Shown: piece after piece, positions 9,701 to 17,764 of the stretch | Layout: every line of letters begins with the position of its first letter | Numbering within the stretch: the first letter of the stretch is position 1 | Assembly (NCBI RefSeq): GCF_022402485.1 | Contig: NZ_JAKRSA010000015.1 | Span: 146,340 to 210,339, forward strand | Direction of reading: 5' to 3' | DNA from: Phenylobacterium sp. | Lineage (GTDB): Bacteria; Pseudomonadota; Alphaproteobacteria; Caulobacterales; Caulobacteraceae | Length of the DNA: 64,000 bases | Translations under genes and position numbers: made by a program | The notes under the pieces: generated by a model | The model's input: only the letters and a program-made list of their open reading frames with translations | Database searches by the model: none | Told to the model about the DNA's origin: nothing

Positions 9701-10307
9701 GCAGGAACCGGGGCAGGGGCGAAACCTCATGGGACAGGGCGACGAACTCGAAACCGGCCTGTCGTGCCAGGTCGCCGGCTCGCCGCTCATGCCCGCCCTC
9801 CAGGTCCGCATGCAGAAAGGCAATGGCCACCGAGGTGTAACCCGCCGCATGCGCCTGCCTCAGGGACTGGGCCAGGCCAGCTTCGTCCAGGGGCGTGACC
9901 AAAGTGCCATCCGCCGCCAAGCGCTCCTGCGCCTCCACAACCCCGGCATAAAGAGGCTGGGGCCGTGTGATGTTGAGGGCGAACAGGTCCGGTCGTGTCT
10001 GGTCCCCGATCCGCAGGGCGTCGCCGAAGCCGGCGGTGGTGACCAGCAGAGTCTTGGCCCCTTTCCGCTCCAGCAACGCATTGGTGGCGACGGTCGCCCC
10101 CATTCGGATCACGGCAACCTTGTCCGCCGGAAAGGGGCGTCCAGCCGGGGCCTCCAGGACCCGCCGCATGGCCTCAATGGCGGCATCGGCATAGGCTGGG
10201 GAGGTCGACAGGAGCTTCAGGGTCTGGACCGCACCATCCCCCCGGCGGGCGATTACATCGGTGAAGGTGCCGCCCCGGTCGATCCAGAAGCTCCAGAGTC
10301 TGTCCAA
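6732..10307 (-). CDS. Hydantoinase B/oxoprolinase family protein, fused HyuA-HyuB (5-oxoprolinase type)
   Basis: A 1191-residue single-chain protein of the ATP-dependent 5-oxoprolinase / N-methylhydantoinase family. The first part (about 1-660) is HyuA-like, with FWIDRGGTFTDV at the N terminus, GATVATNALLERKG, LGFDMGGTSTDV and FGGAAGQVACQTAEALGI as phosphate- and metal-binding motifs. The second part (about 690-1185) is HyuB-like, with ITLELFNRRF, NIKERLDFSCALFD, HLGSMGASV and HTHMTNSRLTDPE. Such fusions usually open a lactam ring such as 5-oxoproline using ATP, but the substrate is not certain. The start appears to be TTG at 10307, since no ATG or GTG occurs before the essential RGGTFTD motif and AGG lies about eight bases upstream. 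It is divergent from the TerB-J gene. Confidence 0.88.
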   Translation of the reverse strand: MDRLWSFWIDRGGTFTDVIARRGDGAVQTLKLLSTSPAYADAAIEAMRRVLEAPAGRPFPADKVAVIRMGATVATNALLERKGAKTLLVTTAGFGDALRIGDQTRPDLFALNITRPQPLYAGVVEAQERLAADGTLVTPLDEAGLAQSLRQAHAAGYTSVAIAFLHADLEGGHERRAGDLARQAGFEFVALSHEVSPLPRFLPRAETTVADAYLTPILQKYVQGVAEAVNGAPLYFMTSAGALVSASAFRGRDAVDSGPAGGVVGVAETSRAAGVPAVLGFDMGGTSTDVCRYAGRLERRDRAEIAGVRLRSPMLDIETVAAGGGSILAFDGLRARVGPHSAGADPGPAAYGRGGPATVTDANIVLGRLDIRRFPAIFGPNGDAPLDAKAARQRLAELATAMGAASAEAAAEGFLAIAVEQMALAIRKISTERGFDPRDHGLVAFGGAAGQVACQTAEALGIDQVLCPRYGSLLSAYGIGHAQVRALRQSGLEVALDPQGLEAARQLAEGLTAAASVDLAAQGAEVGQRQVTLRLRYDGADAELPTAPGELLEVRAAFEAAHARLFGFIEPGRTILIAAVEAEVSAGAGQGLGSAPLAEARLEPQHGFTLAYIEGALVQVPVVDAAQLTTQEGPALIVRPDTQIALAPGWRAQAGDDGLIRLQRMARDARSRVSTGDLTTPDPITLELFNRRFMGVAEAMGAALERTAQSVNIKERLDFSCALFDPDGGLVANAPHMPVHLGSMGASVRAVRDRHPVLAEGQAFALNNPYAGGTHLPDITVVMPIFVGTDARPSFYVAARGHHADVGGVQPGSMPPFSTTIAEEGVLLDALPIMAHGEFLEAPVRRALTSGPWPSRDPDRNIADLKAQIAACRAGGEAVAAMITAFGPQTVTAYMGHVQANATAAVRRAIGHLRNGSAQTQMDGGAKITVKITVDAAAGRAVLDFTDSADQLTSNFNAPASIVDAAALYVFRTLVDDDIPLNAGCLTPLEIRVRPGSMLDPAPGAAVVAGNVETSQHVVDVLYAALGVMAGAQGTMNNFTFGDETRQYYETLCGGAGATAQAPGAEGIHTHMTNSRLTDPEILERRYPVRLERFALRPGSGGRGAQPGGDGIIRRLRFLAPMEAALLSSRRLFPPEGLAGGEGGAAGWQALITAKGEVKELSGCFSIRVAAGDAIEIHTPGGGGFGPNAAN

Positions 10308-10381
10308 AACTTAACCTGCGTGATGTTCGATTGGCGTTGTCATGGGGACGCCATCTTCCTAAGGCTTCTGGCATTAGATCA

Positions 10382-11077
10382 ATGAGCTTCTGGCGCAAAA
10401 TTGCTGGCCTGGCCGTCCGTTCTCCGGATGACGCCGGTTGCCCTGACTGCCCGGCTGGCCTGCCCGGAGAAGATCCTGCGTTTTCAACGGCGGTGACGGC
10501 CCTGGGCGCCAAGCTCGCCCAGGCCGATGGGGACGCCGGTCGGGCTGAGTTCGACGCCTTTTCCGAGGTTTTCCAGTCGGACGAGGCCTCACGACCCAAT
10601 GTTCGGCGGCTGTACAATCTTGCCCGACAGACCACCCGAGGCTTCGAGAGCTACGCCCGTCGCCTGGCGCGGCGCTATCGCAACTGCCCGCAGATCCTAG
10701 AGGACGTGCTCGACGGCCTGTTCCATATCGCGTCCTCCGACGGCGCGGTCACCGATGAGGAAATGGCCTATCTGGCGCGGGTGGCCGAACTGTTCGGGTT
10801 CTCCGAACTCGTGTTCCGCCGCCTGAAAGCGACGCATCTGGGTCTGGCTGCCGACGATCCCTATGCGGTGCTGGGTGCCCCCCACGATGCCAGTGACGAT
10901 CAACTCCGCGCTGCCTGGAAGATCGCTCTGATTGAGAGCCATCCTGACAGGGCGCGCTCCCGGGGATTGCCGCAGGAGTTTGTCGAAGTCGCCGAGGCCA
11001 AGGCCAAGGCGATCAATGCCGCTTTTGACTCCGCGATGCGCGAACGAAAGGAACTGGCCCTGGCCGGTGCCGCCTAA
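10382..11077 (+). CDS. TerB-DnaJ (DjlA-like) co-chaperone
   Basis: A 231-residue protein with a TerB-like helical domain (about residues 30-150; ILEDVLDGLFHIASSDGAVTDEEMAYL carries the acidic TerB pattern) and a C-terminal J domain (about 165-225) starting DPYAVLGAPHDAS and containing the HPD tripeptide in IESHPDRA. J domains stimulate Hsp70 (DnaK) ATPase. Unlike E. coli DjlA, no N-terminal membrane helix is visible, so a cytosolic role is likely. The start is the ATG at 10382 (MSFWRKIAG). The frame stays open 51 bases further but would overlap the divergent promoter region. Four cysteines (PDDAGCPDC near the N terminus, CPQ) are not conserved features I know. Confidence 0.82.
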   Translation: MSFWRKIAGLAVRSPDDAGCPDCPAGLPGEDPAFSTAVTALGAKLAQADGDAGRAEFDAFSEVFQSDEASRPNVRRLYNLARQTTRGFESYARRLARRYRNCPQILEDVLDGLFHIASSDGAVTDEEMAYLARVAELFGFSELVFRRLKATHLGLAADDPYAVLGAPHDASDDQLRAAWKIALIESHPDRARSRGLPQEFVEVAEAKAKAINAAFDSAMRERKELALAGAA

Positions 11078-11177
11078 CGCGTCATCCTGTCGCCATCATC
11101 CCTGCCAAGGATTGACCTTCCTGCCCGCAGGCCGAACATAGTCCGCAGCCCCCAGAGAGAGGCGACCAGAGGAGATC

Positions 11178-11477
11178 ATGGACCAGCAACAGACCCGGGG
11201 CGCTAAGCCCGCACTTCGCAGCCTCACGGCAATCGGCGGTGCCATTGCGGCCGCAGTGGCGGTGATGGTGGGTGTGGTCCTGGCCTTTGTGTTCGCCGCC
11301 ACCGTGGTGGTGGTTGGACTGATGCTGAGCCTGTTGGTGGGGCTTGCGGCCTTCGCCATCCGTGCGGGCCGTCTTGGGCGTCGCAAGGCCAGCGCGGGTC
11401 CCGATGATGGGATCATCGAAGCGCGTCACCTCGGCGGCCACCATTGGGTCGCCTACGGCTGGAACGAGCGCGCCTGA
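11178..11477 (+). CDS. Small two-helix membrane protein
   Basis: A 99-residue protein with about 44 continuous hydrophobic residues (about 18-62, Ala/Val/Gly/Leu) that would form a helical hairpin in the inner membrane. A basic loop AGRLGRRK and a hydrophilic tail ending HHWVAYGWNERA follow. No family name can be given. Translation is well supported by AGAGGAGAT six bases before the ATG. It lies 100 bases after the TerB-J gene and 70 before a monooxygenase-fold gene, so a loose operon is possible. Confidence 0.65.
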   Translation: MDQQQTRGAKPALRSLTAIGGAIAAAVAVMVGVVLAFVFAATVVVVGLMLSLLVGLAAFAIRAGRLGRRKASAGPDDGIIEARHLGGHHWVAYGWNERA

Positions 11478-11547
11478 ACAGTACGGCGCTTGCCCCGGCC
11501 CGGGGCGGCCTCTACCGTCGATTCAAACAATCGTTGGGAGAGCGGAA

Positions 11548-11838
11548 ATGATCGGCGTGGTGGCGACCCTCAAGATTCAAGAGGGAAAGACCGAGGAATT
11601 CGAGACCGTCTTCAAGGACCTGATGGCCCAGGTGAAGGCCAATGAGCCGGGTTGCCTAGCTTACCAGCTGACCAAGAGCCGGACCGAACCTGGGACCTAT
11701 AAGGTGCTTGAGCTTTATGCCAACGAAGACGCCCTGAAAGCCCACGGCCAGAGCGACTATTTCAAGGCTGCCGGACCTAAGATGGGCCCCTGCCTGGCCG
11801 GGCGCCCCGAAGTCGAATACCTCGACGCTGTCCAATAG
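11548..11838 (+). CDS. Antibiotic biosynthesis monooxygenase (ABM) domain protein
   Basis: A 96-residue single-domain protein with the ABM ferredoxin-like dimer fold. The pattern is MIGVVATLKIQEGKTEEFE, then ANEPGCLAYQL, then TYKVLELYANEDALKAHGQSDYF, as in small quinol monooxygenase-type enzymes such as YgiN. Substrate and even catalytic activity are unproven. The start is ATG 11548 with GGGAGAG upstream. The longer upstream frame overlaps the preceding gene in another phase and is not used. A hairpin follows 20 bases after the stop. Confidence 0.82.
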   Translation: MIGVVATLKIQEGKTEEFETVFKDLMAQVKANEPGCLAYQLTKSRTEPGTYKVLELYANEDALKAHGQSDYFKAAGPKMGPCLAGRPEVEYLDAVQ

Positions 11839-11857
11839 AGTCCTCGGACATCGGCTG

Positions 11858-11890
11858 AGCCCGGGTCGCTTGCGTGGCCCGGGCTTTCCT
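11858..11890 (+). terminator. Probable terminator after the ABM gene
   Basis: An 8-bp perfect stem AGCCCGGG (11858-11865) / CCCGGGCT (11878-11885) with a 12-base loop, followed by TTCCTGTG. The T tract is weak, so efficiency is uncertain. Confidence 0.5.
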
Positions 11891-12006
11891 GTGTCTGGAC
11901 CAAGTTGGGCCAGCCCTGGCGGAGGCGCTGAGAGAATTTCTTGCGTGACGCCGCCCCCGGAAACTCCCTAGGGTCCAGGTCGAACACTCGTTTGAATGGA
12001 GTCGCC

Positions 12007-13110
12007 ATGGCCGCCCTCGACGCCCTTTTCCGCCCCTACAGCTTCAAGGGCCTGCACCTCAAGAACCGCATTGTCATGGCACCCATGACCCGGTCCTTCT
12101 CCCCCGACGGCGTGGCCACCGAGGAGGTCGCTCAGTATTATCGCCGCCGGGCTGCGGCCGATGTTGGGCTGATCATTTCTGAGGGTGTGGGCGTTAACCG
12201 CCCGGCCTCGGTCAATGACAGGAATGTTCCGCGTTTCTATGGCGAGGCCGAACTGGCCGCCTGGAAGCGGGTGATCGATGCCGTCCACGAGGTCGGCGGC
12301 AAAATGGCACCCCAGCTGTGGCACGTGGGCGCCGTGCGCACCCGGGACCCGGAATGGTCGCCCCCTGGCCCCTATGACAGCCCCTCTGGCCTGTCGCGCC
12401 CGGGCAAGCAGTTCGGCGAGGCCATGACCGACGAGGAGGTGGCCGACGCCATCGCCGCCTTCGCCCAGGCCGCCGCCGACGCCAAGGCGCTGGGCTATGA
12501 CGCGGTCGAGCTGCACGGCGCCCATGGCTATCTGATCGACCAGTTCTTCTGGGAGGGCACCAATGTCCGGGAAGACGCCTATGGTGCCAAGGACCTGCCC
12601 GGTCGCGCCCGTTTCGCCGCCGACATCCTGCGCGCGGTCCGTCAGGCCGTCGGTCCTGACTATCCGGTGATCATCCGGATCAGCCAGTGGAAGCAGCAGG
12701 ACTACGAGGTGAAGATGGCCACGGACCCCAAGGCCCTTGAGGCCTGGCTCGGGGCTCTGACGGCGGCCGGCGCGGACATCCTGCATTGCTCGCAGCGGCG
12801 CTTCTGGGAGCCGGAGTTCGAAGGCTCTGACCTGAACTTTGCCGGTTGGGCCAAAAAGCTCACCGGCGTGCCGACCATCACCGTGGGCTCTGTCGGCCTG
12901 TCGGGCGAGTTCATTGCTGCCTTTGCGGGGGAGGGTTCGCAGCCCGCGTCGCTCGACCGTCTGCTCGACCGACTGGAACGGGACGAGTTTGATCTGGTCG
13001 GCGTCGGTCGTGCCCTGCTGCAGGACCCGGAATGGGCCCGCAAGGTCAAGGAAGGCCGCAATGACGAGCTGGTCCCGTTTGAACGGGCCGCCATGGCCAA
13101 GCTCTACTGA
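12007..13110 (+). CDS. NADH:flavin oxidoreductase, old yellow enzyme family
   Basis: A 367-residue FMN-dependent ene-reductase of the OYE family (12-oxophytodienoate reductase / xenobiotic reductase type) that reduces activated C=C bonds with NAD(P)H. Evidence is the N-terminal LFRPYSFKGLHLKNRIVMAPMTR, PQLWHVGAVR, the VELHGAHGYLIDQFFW signature (about residue 160), and the C-terminal phosphate-binding VGSVG and LVGVGRALLQDPEWA. The start at 12007 has GGAG five bases upstream. An in-frame upstream extension to 11941 adds unrelated residues. The physiological substrate is unknown, and the neighbours give no pathway hint. Confidence 0.9.
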   Translation: MAALDALFRPYSFKGLHLKNRIVMAPMTRSFSPDGVATEEVAQYYRRRAAADVGLIISEGVGVNRPASVNDRNVPRFYGEAELAAWKRVIDAVHEVGGKMAPQLWHVGAVRTRDPEWSPPGPYDSPSGLSRPGKQFGEAMTDEEVADAIAAFAQAAADAKALGYDAVELHGAHGYLIDQFFWEGTNVREDAYGAKDLPGRARFAADILRAVRQAVGPDYPVIIRISQWKQQDYEVKMATDPKALEAWLGALTAAGADILHCSQRRFWEPEFEGSDLNFAGWAKKLTGVPTITVGSVGLSGEFIAAFAGEGSQPASLDRLLDRLERDEFDLVGVGRALLQDPEWARKVKEGRNDELVPFERAAMAKLY

Positions 13111-13123
13111 GCCGAAATCGGGT

Positions 13124-13154
13124 GGCGGGTCTTGCGCTGGTCGCAAGGCCCGCC
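13124..13154 (+). terminator. Strong hairpin after the OYE gene
   Basis: A 13-bp stem with one G-U pair (GGCGGGTCTTGCG at 13124-13136, CGCAAGGCCCGCC at 13142-13154) and a 5-base loop, 14 bases after the stop. There is no T tract, so it may slow or process RNA instead of terminating on its own. Confidence 0.45.
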
Positions 13155-13266
13155 CTCCGGAGCGTTAGGCGTCGGCAAGAACTATGCGACTGGCCCTCGA
13201 CTTGCCGCGCATTCGCACAGATTTTCCGCTTTGGCATGGCTAGGCTTACCCTCTCAGGAGGCCCCC

Positions 13267-14970
13267 ATGCTGAACGGCGTTCGATCCCTTGTCCAAGCTG
13301 GCCTGCTGGCCCTCTGCCTGGGCGGCGCAGCCGCAGCTCAGGGGCAACCGCCCCCTCGCCTTGACCTGACCCTGACGCCCAGGGCCGAGGCCCTGGATGT
13401 GCGCATGCAGATGGCCAGCCCGGACCTGGCGGCGGGAGAGGGGCTGGTCCGCCTGCCCCTAAGCCTCGTGGGTATCCCCAGCGCCCGCTATGACGGCGAG
13501 GCACTACAGGCCAGGGATGACCTGGGCGTCCTACCGCTTCGCCAGGACGAAGAGCCGCCGACGCCCCAAGGGACCTATCGCCGATGGGTGGTGGAGCGGG
13601 CCACCAAAGGCGACGTCATCGTCAGCTATGCGGCCCCGCCCCGGGTGGTCAATGCGTCCACCAACAGTGGCCCGCTGTTTGATCTGCGCCAGGAGTCCGG
13701 AGGTTTTATCGGGGCCGGAGTCGGCTTCCTGGCCGCGCCCGTGCCCCCCGGCCCCTGGTCTGTGCATCTGGCCTGGGACTTTTCGCACTTACCGCCTGGC
13801 GCCCGCGGTGCCTGGACCCATGGCGATGGGGCAATGCAGATCGTCCTGCCGTCTCAGGCTTTGGCGTTCAGCTTCTATGCCGGCGGGCCATTGGGCATCT
13901 ATCCAGCCGAAGGCGGCGACGGGTTCCACATGTACTGGCTGACCGAACCCCCCTTTGAGCCCGCCGAACTCGCCGACAAGACCCGGCGGCTCTACGACCA
14001 TATGTCGGTGTTTTTCGGTGATGCGCCGGGGACCCCCTACCGGGTGTTCATGCGGGCTAATCCCTTTAGCGGCGTGGGGGGTACGGCATTGGGGCGCTCC
14101 TTCATGTTTGGCTACAATCCCGCTGAAGGGCCGACGGTGGAGAGCCTGTTGGGTCTCGTCTCCCACGAGGTGGCGCATGCCTGGCCCTCCATGTCTGGAG
14201 AGCATGGGGATACCGCCTGGTACAGCGAGGGGATGGCCGAGTTCTACTCCCTGGTCCTGGGCTGGCGGGCCGGGGTGATCGACACCGACCAGGTGCTCAA
14301 GACCATGAACAGCCGGGCGAATGACTACTACGCCAACCCCCACATCAGCCTGTCCAATCCCCAGGCCGCTGCCCTGTTCTGGACCGATCCGGTGGCCCAG
14401 AGGGTGCCCTATGGACGGGGATGGATGTACCTGTTGCAGACCGACGCAGAGATCCGTCGGGCCAGTAATGGGGCCCGCAGTCTCGACGATGTCGTCACGG
14501 CTCTGCGCCGGGCGCAGGTGGCGAGCCAACCCTATGATGTCGCCGCCTGGCTCGGACTTGTCGGCGCTGAGATCGGCACCGCCAAGGCCAAGGCCCAGTA
14601 CGAGGCCATGGTGGCGGGAACCCGACTGCTTCCCCCGACAGATCTATATTCCCCCTGCCTGAAGGTTGTGCCCCGACAGGCACGGGTATTTGAGCTTGGC
14701 TTCCCCAGGGCCGTGCTGAATGGCACGTCGATCGTTGAAGGCCTGGTGCCGGGCTCCGCAGCCGCCCAGGCAGGCCTTCGCGACGGTGACAAGATCACCG
14801 AGGTGCTTGCCCTCAACCTCGCCCGTCGCGACCAGGATCAGACCATCACCCTGACCGTGGCGCGGGACGATGGCCCCGTCACCCTGACCTACCTGCCCCG
14901 GGGTGCACCGGTTGAGGCTTTTGGCTGGGCGCGTGATCTGGCGGTCCCGCAAGAGGCCTGCCGCTTCTAG
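13267..14970 (+). CDS. Exported M61-family metallopeptidase with C-terminal PDZ
   Basis: A 567-residue protein with a cleavable signal peptide (MLNGVRSLVQAGLLALCLGG then AAAAQG), an N-terminal beta domain typical of glycyl-aminopeptidase-like M61 enzymes, the zinc motif HEVAH at about residues 300-304, and a third ligand in WYSEGMAEFYS (Glu about 321). A PDZ-like segment VEGLVPGSAAAQAGLRDGDKI lies near residue 500. M61 enzymes are zinc aminopeptidases acting on small or Gly-containing peptides, here probably in the periplasm. The start is certain from AGGAGG seven bases upstream of ATG 13267. An in-frame opening to 13132 lacks any such site. Confidence 0.87.
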   Translation: MLNGVRSLVQAGLLALCLGGAAAAQGQPPPRLDLTLTPRAEALDVRMQMASPDLAAGEGLVRLPLSLVGIPSARYDGEALQARDDLGVLPLRQDEEPPTPQGTYRRWVVERATKGDVIVSYAAPPRVVNASTNSGPLFDLRQESGGFIGAGVGFLAAPVPPGPWSVHLAWDFSHLPPGARGAWTHGDGAMQIVLPSQALAFSFYAGGPLGIYPAEGGDGFHMYWLTEPPFEPAELADKTRRLYDHMSVFFGDAPGTPYRVFMRANPFSGVGGTALGRSFMFGYNPAEGPTVESLLGLVSHEVAHAWPSMSGEHGDTAWYSEGMAEFYSLVLGWRAGVIDTDQVLKTMNSRANDYYANPHISLSNPQAAALFWTDPVAQRVPYGRGWMYLLQTDAEIRRASNGARSLDDVVTALRRAQVASQPYDVAAWLGLVGAEIGTAKAKAQYEAMVAGTRLLPPTDLYSPCLKVVPRQARVFELGFPRAVLNGTSIVEGLVPGSAAAQAGLRDGDKITEVLALNLARRDQDQTITLTVARDDGPVTLTYLPRGAPVEAFGWARDLAVPQEACRF

Positions 14971-14978
14971 AGTTGGCC

Positions 14979-15005
14979 CCGGTCCGACCTTGGCCGCCGG
15001 ACCGG
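14979..15005. terminator. Hairpin between converging genes
   Basis: An 8-bp perfect inverted repeat CCGGTCCG (14979-14986) / CGGACCGG (14998-15005) in the 46-base gap between the M61 gene and the SMP-30-type gene. There is no clear T tract on either side. Confidence 0.35.
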
Positions 15006-15016
15006 AGAGGGCCGGG

Positions 15017-15928
15017 TCAGGCGTTGTAGTTGAGCTTCAGCCCTGGCCGTGGCCAGCGGGCCTTGTACAAGCGGCCCGTGGATGAGGCGGTGATCCAGGC
15101 GTCACGCATATCGGCACCGCCAAAGCAGATGTTGGTGACGATCAGATCGGGCACCGGGTAGTGCTCTGTTTCGCCGGAGGGATCGAAGGCGGTAATGCCG
15201 CCATTGATGATGGTCGCCACACAGACCTTGCCGCCCGCCTCTACGGCCAGACTGTCCAGCAGCTGGTAGCCGGGCAGGTTGGTGATGACGCGACCTGGCG
15301 CAAAGCCCGGCGGCGGCTTCAACTGTCCAGGCTGGTCGATGTCGAAGGCCCAGAGCCGACCGAGCTGGGTGTCGGCCAGATAGACCACATCCTCCGCCGG
15401 CGAGAGGCCAACCCCATTGGGCGCAATCAGATGGTCCCGCAGGCGCGCCACATGGCTTCCGTCCGCCTTGGCATAGTAGAGCGCCCCGAACTTGCGGCCC
15501 TCCGGTGTTGAACAGCCATGGTCGCTGAACCAGAAGCCCCCCTGGCGATCAAAGACGAGGTCATTAGGGCCGACGAAGGGCCGACCGTCGCAGGCGTCAT
15601 AAAGGGTGGTCAGTTCGCCGGTCTTGAGATCATAGCGCTGGATCAGGCCGCCGGTATGGCTTGGCGGCGTCGGGCCCGGAATGGTCAGGCCGTCCTGCTG
15701 CGGCCAGGTGAAGGATCCGCCGTTGTTGGTGATGTAGATCGCCCCGTCCGGGCCGATGGCTGCGCCATTGGGGCCACCGCCGGTTTCCACCAGGGTTTCT
15801 CGCCGCCAATCCGGGGTGATCTTCGACAGCCGTTGGGCCTTGATCTCGGTCAGGATGATCGAGCCGTCGGCCATGGCGATGGGGCCTTCGGGGAATTCCA
15901 GGCCTTCGCAGACCAGTTCGATGTCCAT
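15017..15928 (-). CDS. SMP-30/gluconolactonase/LRE family protein
   Basis: A 303-residue six-bladed beta-propeller of the SMP-30/gluconolactonase family. It shows CEGLEFPEGPIAMADGS at the N terminus (metal-binding Glu), GGPNGAAIGPDGAIYITNNGG, PNDLVFDRQGGFWFSDHG and APNGVGLSPAEDVVYLADT. Members are metal-dependent lactonases for sugar acids or other lactones, and specificity is not predictable here. The ATG at 15928 is preferred over 15949 because AGAGGAGG lies seven bases before it. There is no signal peptide, so it is cytosolic. It lies downstream of folA on the same strand with a 69-base gap. Confidence 0.85.
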   Translation of the reverse strand: MDIELVCEGLEFPEGPIAMADGSIILTEIKAQRLSKITPDWRRETLVETGGGPNGAAIGPDGAIYITNNGGSFTWPQQDGLTIPGPTPPSHTGGLIQRYDLKTGELTTLYDACDGRPFVGPNDLVFDRQGGFWFSDHGCSTPEGRKFGALYYAKADGSHVARLRDHLIAPNGVGLSPAEDVVYLADTQLGRLWAFDIDQPGQLKPPPGFAPGRVITNLPGYQLLDSLAVEAGGKVCVATIINGGITAFDPSGETEHYPVPDLIVTNICFGGADMRDAWITASSTGRLYKARWPRPGLKLNYNA

Positions 15929-15997
15929 GGGGCGTCCTCCTCTTGTCACTTATTGAGGGGGAGTATGACCGGCGCCGCTGCGTAAGGACCAGGGGCC

Positions 15998-16516
15998 TTA
16001 GCGCCGTTCCAGGACCCGCAAGATGAAGGGATACTCGTCATCTTCCCCGGCCGGGTGGCGGACGGCGCTGACCTCAGTCCAGGCCGATTCATCGAAGGGG
16101 GCCAGACGCACATCGCCGTCGACCTCGGCCTCCACCTCGGTGAGGTAAATGCGCTGGGCCCGGGGCAGGGCCAACTCGAAGAGCGAGGCCCCGCCGATCA
16201 CGCAGACCTCCTCGGCGCCGTCGTCGCTGGCCTGCTCCCGGCCGATCTGCACGGCTTCGGAAAAGTCCTCGCAGACCAGGGCGTTCCGGGGCGCAAAGCT
16301 CCCGTCGCGGCTGAGCACGATATTGGTGCGACCCGGAAGGGGTTTCTTGGGCAGGCTGTCCCAGGTCTTGCGGCCCATGATCACCGGCTTGCCAAGCGTC
16401 AGGGCGCGGAAGTTGACCAGGTCGCTTTTCAGCCGCCAGGGCAGGCCGCCGTCCCGGCCAATGACGCCGTTGCGGGACCGCGCGATGGGGCCGGCGGTAA
16501 GGAGGATGCGTGCCAT
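15998..16516 (-). CDS. folA: Dihydrofolate reductase
   Basis: A 172-residue dihydrofolate reductase that makes tetrahydrofolate with NADPH, needed by the thymidylate synthase encoded 3 kb away. Motifs are NGVIGRDGGLPWRLKSDLVNF (Met20-loop region with the catalytic acidic residue in the following helix), PVIMGRKTWDSLPKKPLPGR, and VIGGASLFELALPRA. Length is normal. The start ATG at 16516 is followed directly by the family core. The acyl-CoA dehydrogenase gene ends 57 bases upstream on the same strand. folA and thyA are neighbours in many alphaproteobacteria, and here four genes separate their starts. Confidence 0.96.
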   Translation of the reverse strand: MARILLTAGPIARSRNGVIGRDGGLPWRLKSDLVNFRALTLGKPVIMGRKTWDSLPKKPLPGRTNIVLSRDGSFAPRNALVCEDFSEAVQIGREQASDDGAEEVCVIGGASLFELALPRAQRIYLTEVEAEVDGDVRLAPFDESAWTEVSAVRHPAGEDDEYPFILRVLERR

Positions 16517-16573
16517 GGCTAGGGGGTAGCCGACCCGGGCCCCGCAGGGAAGTGGGCAGGTCCTGGACTGGCC

Positions 16574-17752
16574 TCAGAGGCGCAGAACGTGCTTGGCGAT
16601 GATGTTCCTCTGGATCTCGTCTGAGCCGCCGGCGATGCTGGCAGCTCGGCCTTCCAAGTACCGGACCACCTCAGGCTGGGCCCAGTCGGGGCCAATCTGC
16701 TCCGGCGGGCCGGCGACCTCCGGGAACCAGGGGGCGGCGTAAGGACCCGCGCACTCGACAAAGAACTCGGTCATGCGTTGGACGATGTCAGTCCCTTTGA
16801 GCTTGAGCATGGAGGACTGGGTGCCTGGTGCTTCCCCCATGGCCACTTCCGAAAGGGTGCGCAGCTCGGTCATGGCCAGGGCTTCCAGCTCAATGGCCGC
16901 CAGGCTCAACCGACTGGAGAAACCGGGATCCTCCAGCAGGCTGCCCCCATGGGCACCTGGAACGCTCGCCGCAGCGTCCCGCAGACGGGCCAGCAGGCTG
17001 AGGGACAAGGACACATAGGCCTGGCCGGTGCGCTCATGGGTCAGCAGCCCCTTGGCCACGGTCCAGCCCTCGCCCTCCCGACCGACCCGGTTGGCCACGG
17101 AGGTCCGCACGCCCTCGAAGGTGACGCGGTTGAACATGTGGCGTCCATCGATGGAGATGATCGGATGCACCGAGACCCCTGGTGCGCGCATGTCGATGAG
17201 CAGGAAGGTGATGCCTTCCTGTTTCTTGCCCTCCTGGCTCGTCCGCGTGAGGCAGAAGATCCAGTCGGCCAGATGGGCGCCGCTGGTCCAGATCTTCTCG
17301 CCTTCGACCACATAGTGGTCGCCCTCCAGGGTGGCGCGGGTGCGCAGGGCGGCCAGGTCTGATCCGGCCTCCGGCTCGGAATAGCCCTGGCACCAGTGAA
17401 CGCGGTTGGCGCGGATGTCGGGCAGGAAGCGGGCCTGTTGCTCAGGCGTGCCATAGGCGAACAGGATCGGGGCCAGCATCCCGAGGCCCATCCCGCCCAC
17501 CTGGGCCGGCAGACCGGCTGCGGTGGTTTCCCGCTCCCAGATGAAGTGCTGGGTGGCGCTCCAGCCTGGGCCACCGAAGGCGGTGGGCCACTTGCTGATC
17601 TCCCAGCCCCGCTCGGCCATGGCGGCGTGCCAGCGCCGGTCATGCTCCCGGCTGCCGTCATAGGGCGCATCGCTGCTGAACGCACGACCGATCAGATCGC
17701 GAACCTCAGCCTGAAAGTCGAGATCGGCCGCCGAAAGTCCCAGCTGCATCAC
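16574..17752 (-). CDS. Acyl-CoA dehydrogenase
   Basis: A 392-residue FAD-dependent acyl-CoA dehydrogenase of beta-oxidation type. Evidence is the N-terminal helical domain, CQGYSEPEAGSDLAALRT (the FAD-binding consensus, about residue 120), GEKIWTSGAHLADWIFCLTRT, the middle beta domain, and the C-terminal EGRAASIAGGSDEIQRNIIAKHVL. The chain length of the substrate cannot be inferred. It is divergent from a hot-dog-fold gene, with a 22-bp inverted repeat in the 68-base shared promoter and a TetR gene after the hot-dog gene, so all three are likely one regulated fatty-acid or acyl-CoA module. Confidence 0.92.
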   Translation of the reverse strand: MMQLGLSAADLDFQAEVRDLIGRAFSSDAPYDGSREHDRRWHAAMAERGWEISKWPTAFGGPGWSATQHFIWERETTAAGLPAQVGGMGLGMLAPILFAYGTPEQQARFLPDIRANRVHWCQGYSEPEAGSDLAALRTRATLEGDHYVVEGEKIWTSGAHLADWIFCLTRTSQEGKKQEGITFLLIDMRAPGVSVHPIISIDGRHMFNRVTFEGVRTSVANRVGREGEGWTVAKGLLTHERTGQAYVSLSLSLLARLRDAAASVPGAHGGSLLEDPGFSSRLSLAAIELEALAMTELRTLSEVAMGEAPGTQSSMLKLKGTDIVQRMTEFFVECAGPYAAPWFPEVAGPPEQIGPDWAQPEVVRYLEGRAASIAGGSDEIQRNIIAKHVLRL

Positions 17753-17764
17753 CCGTCGCCTTTT

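Noticed and set aside
11968..13146. 392-codon frame antisense to the old yellow enzyme homologue
   Set aside because: Shadow frame. The sense strand has complete OYE signatures and a ribosome site.
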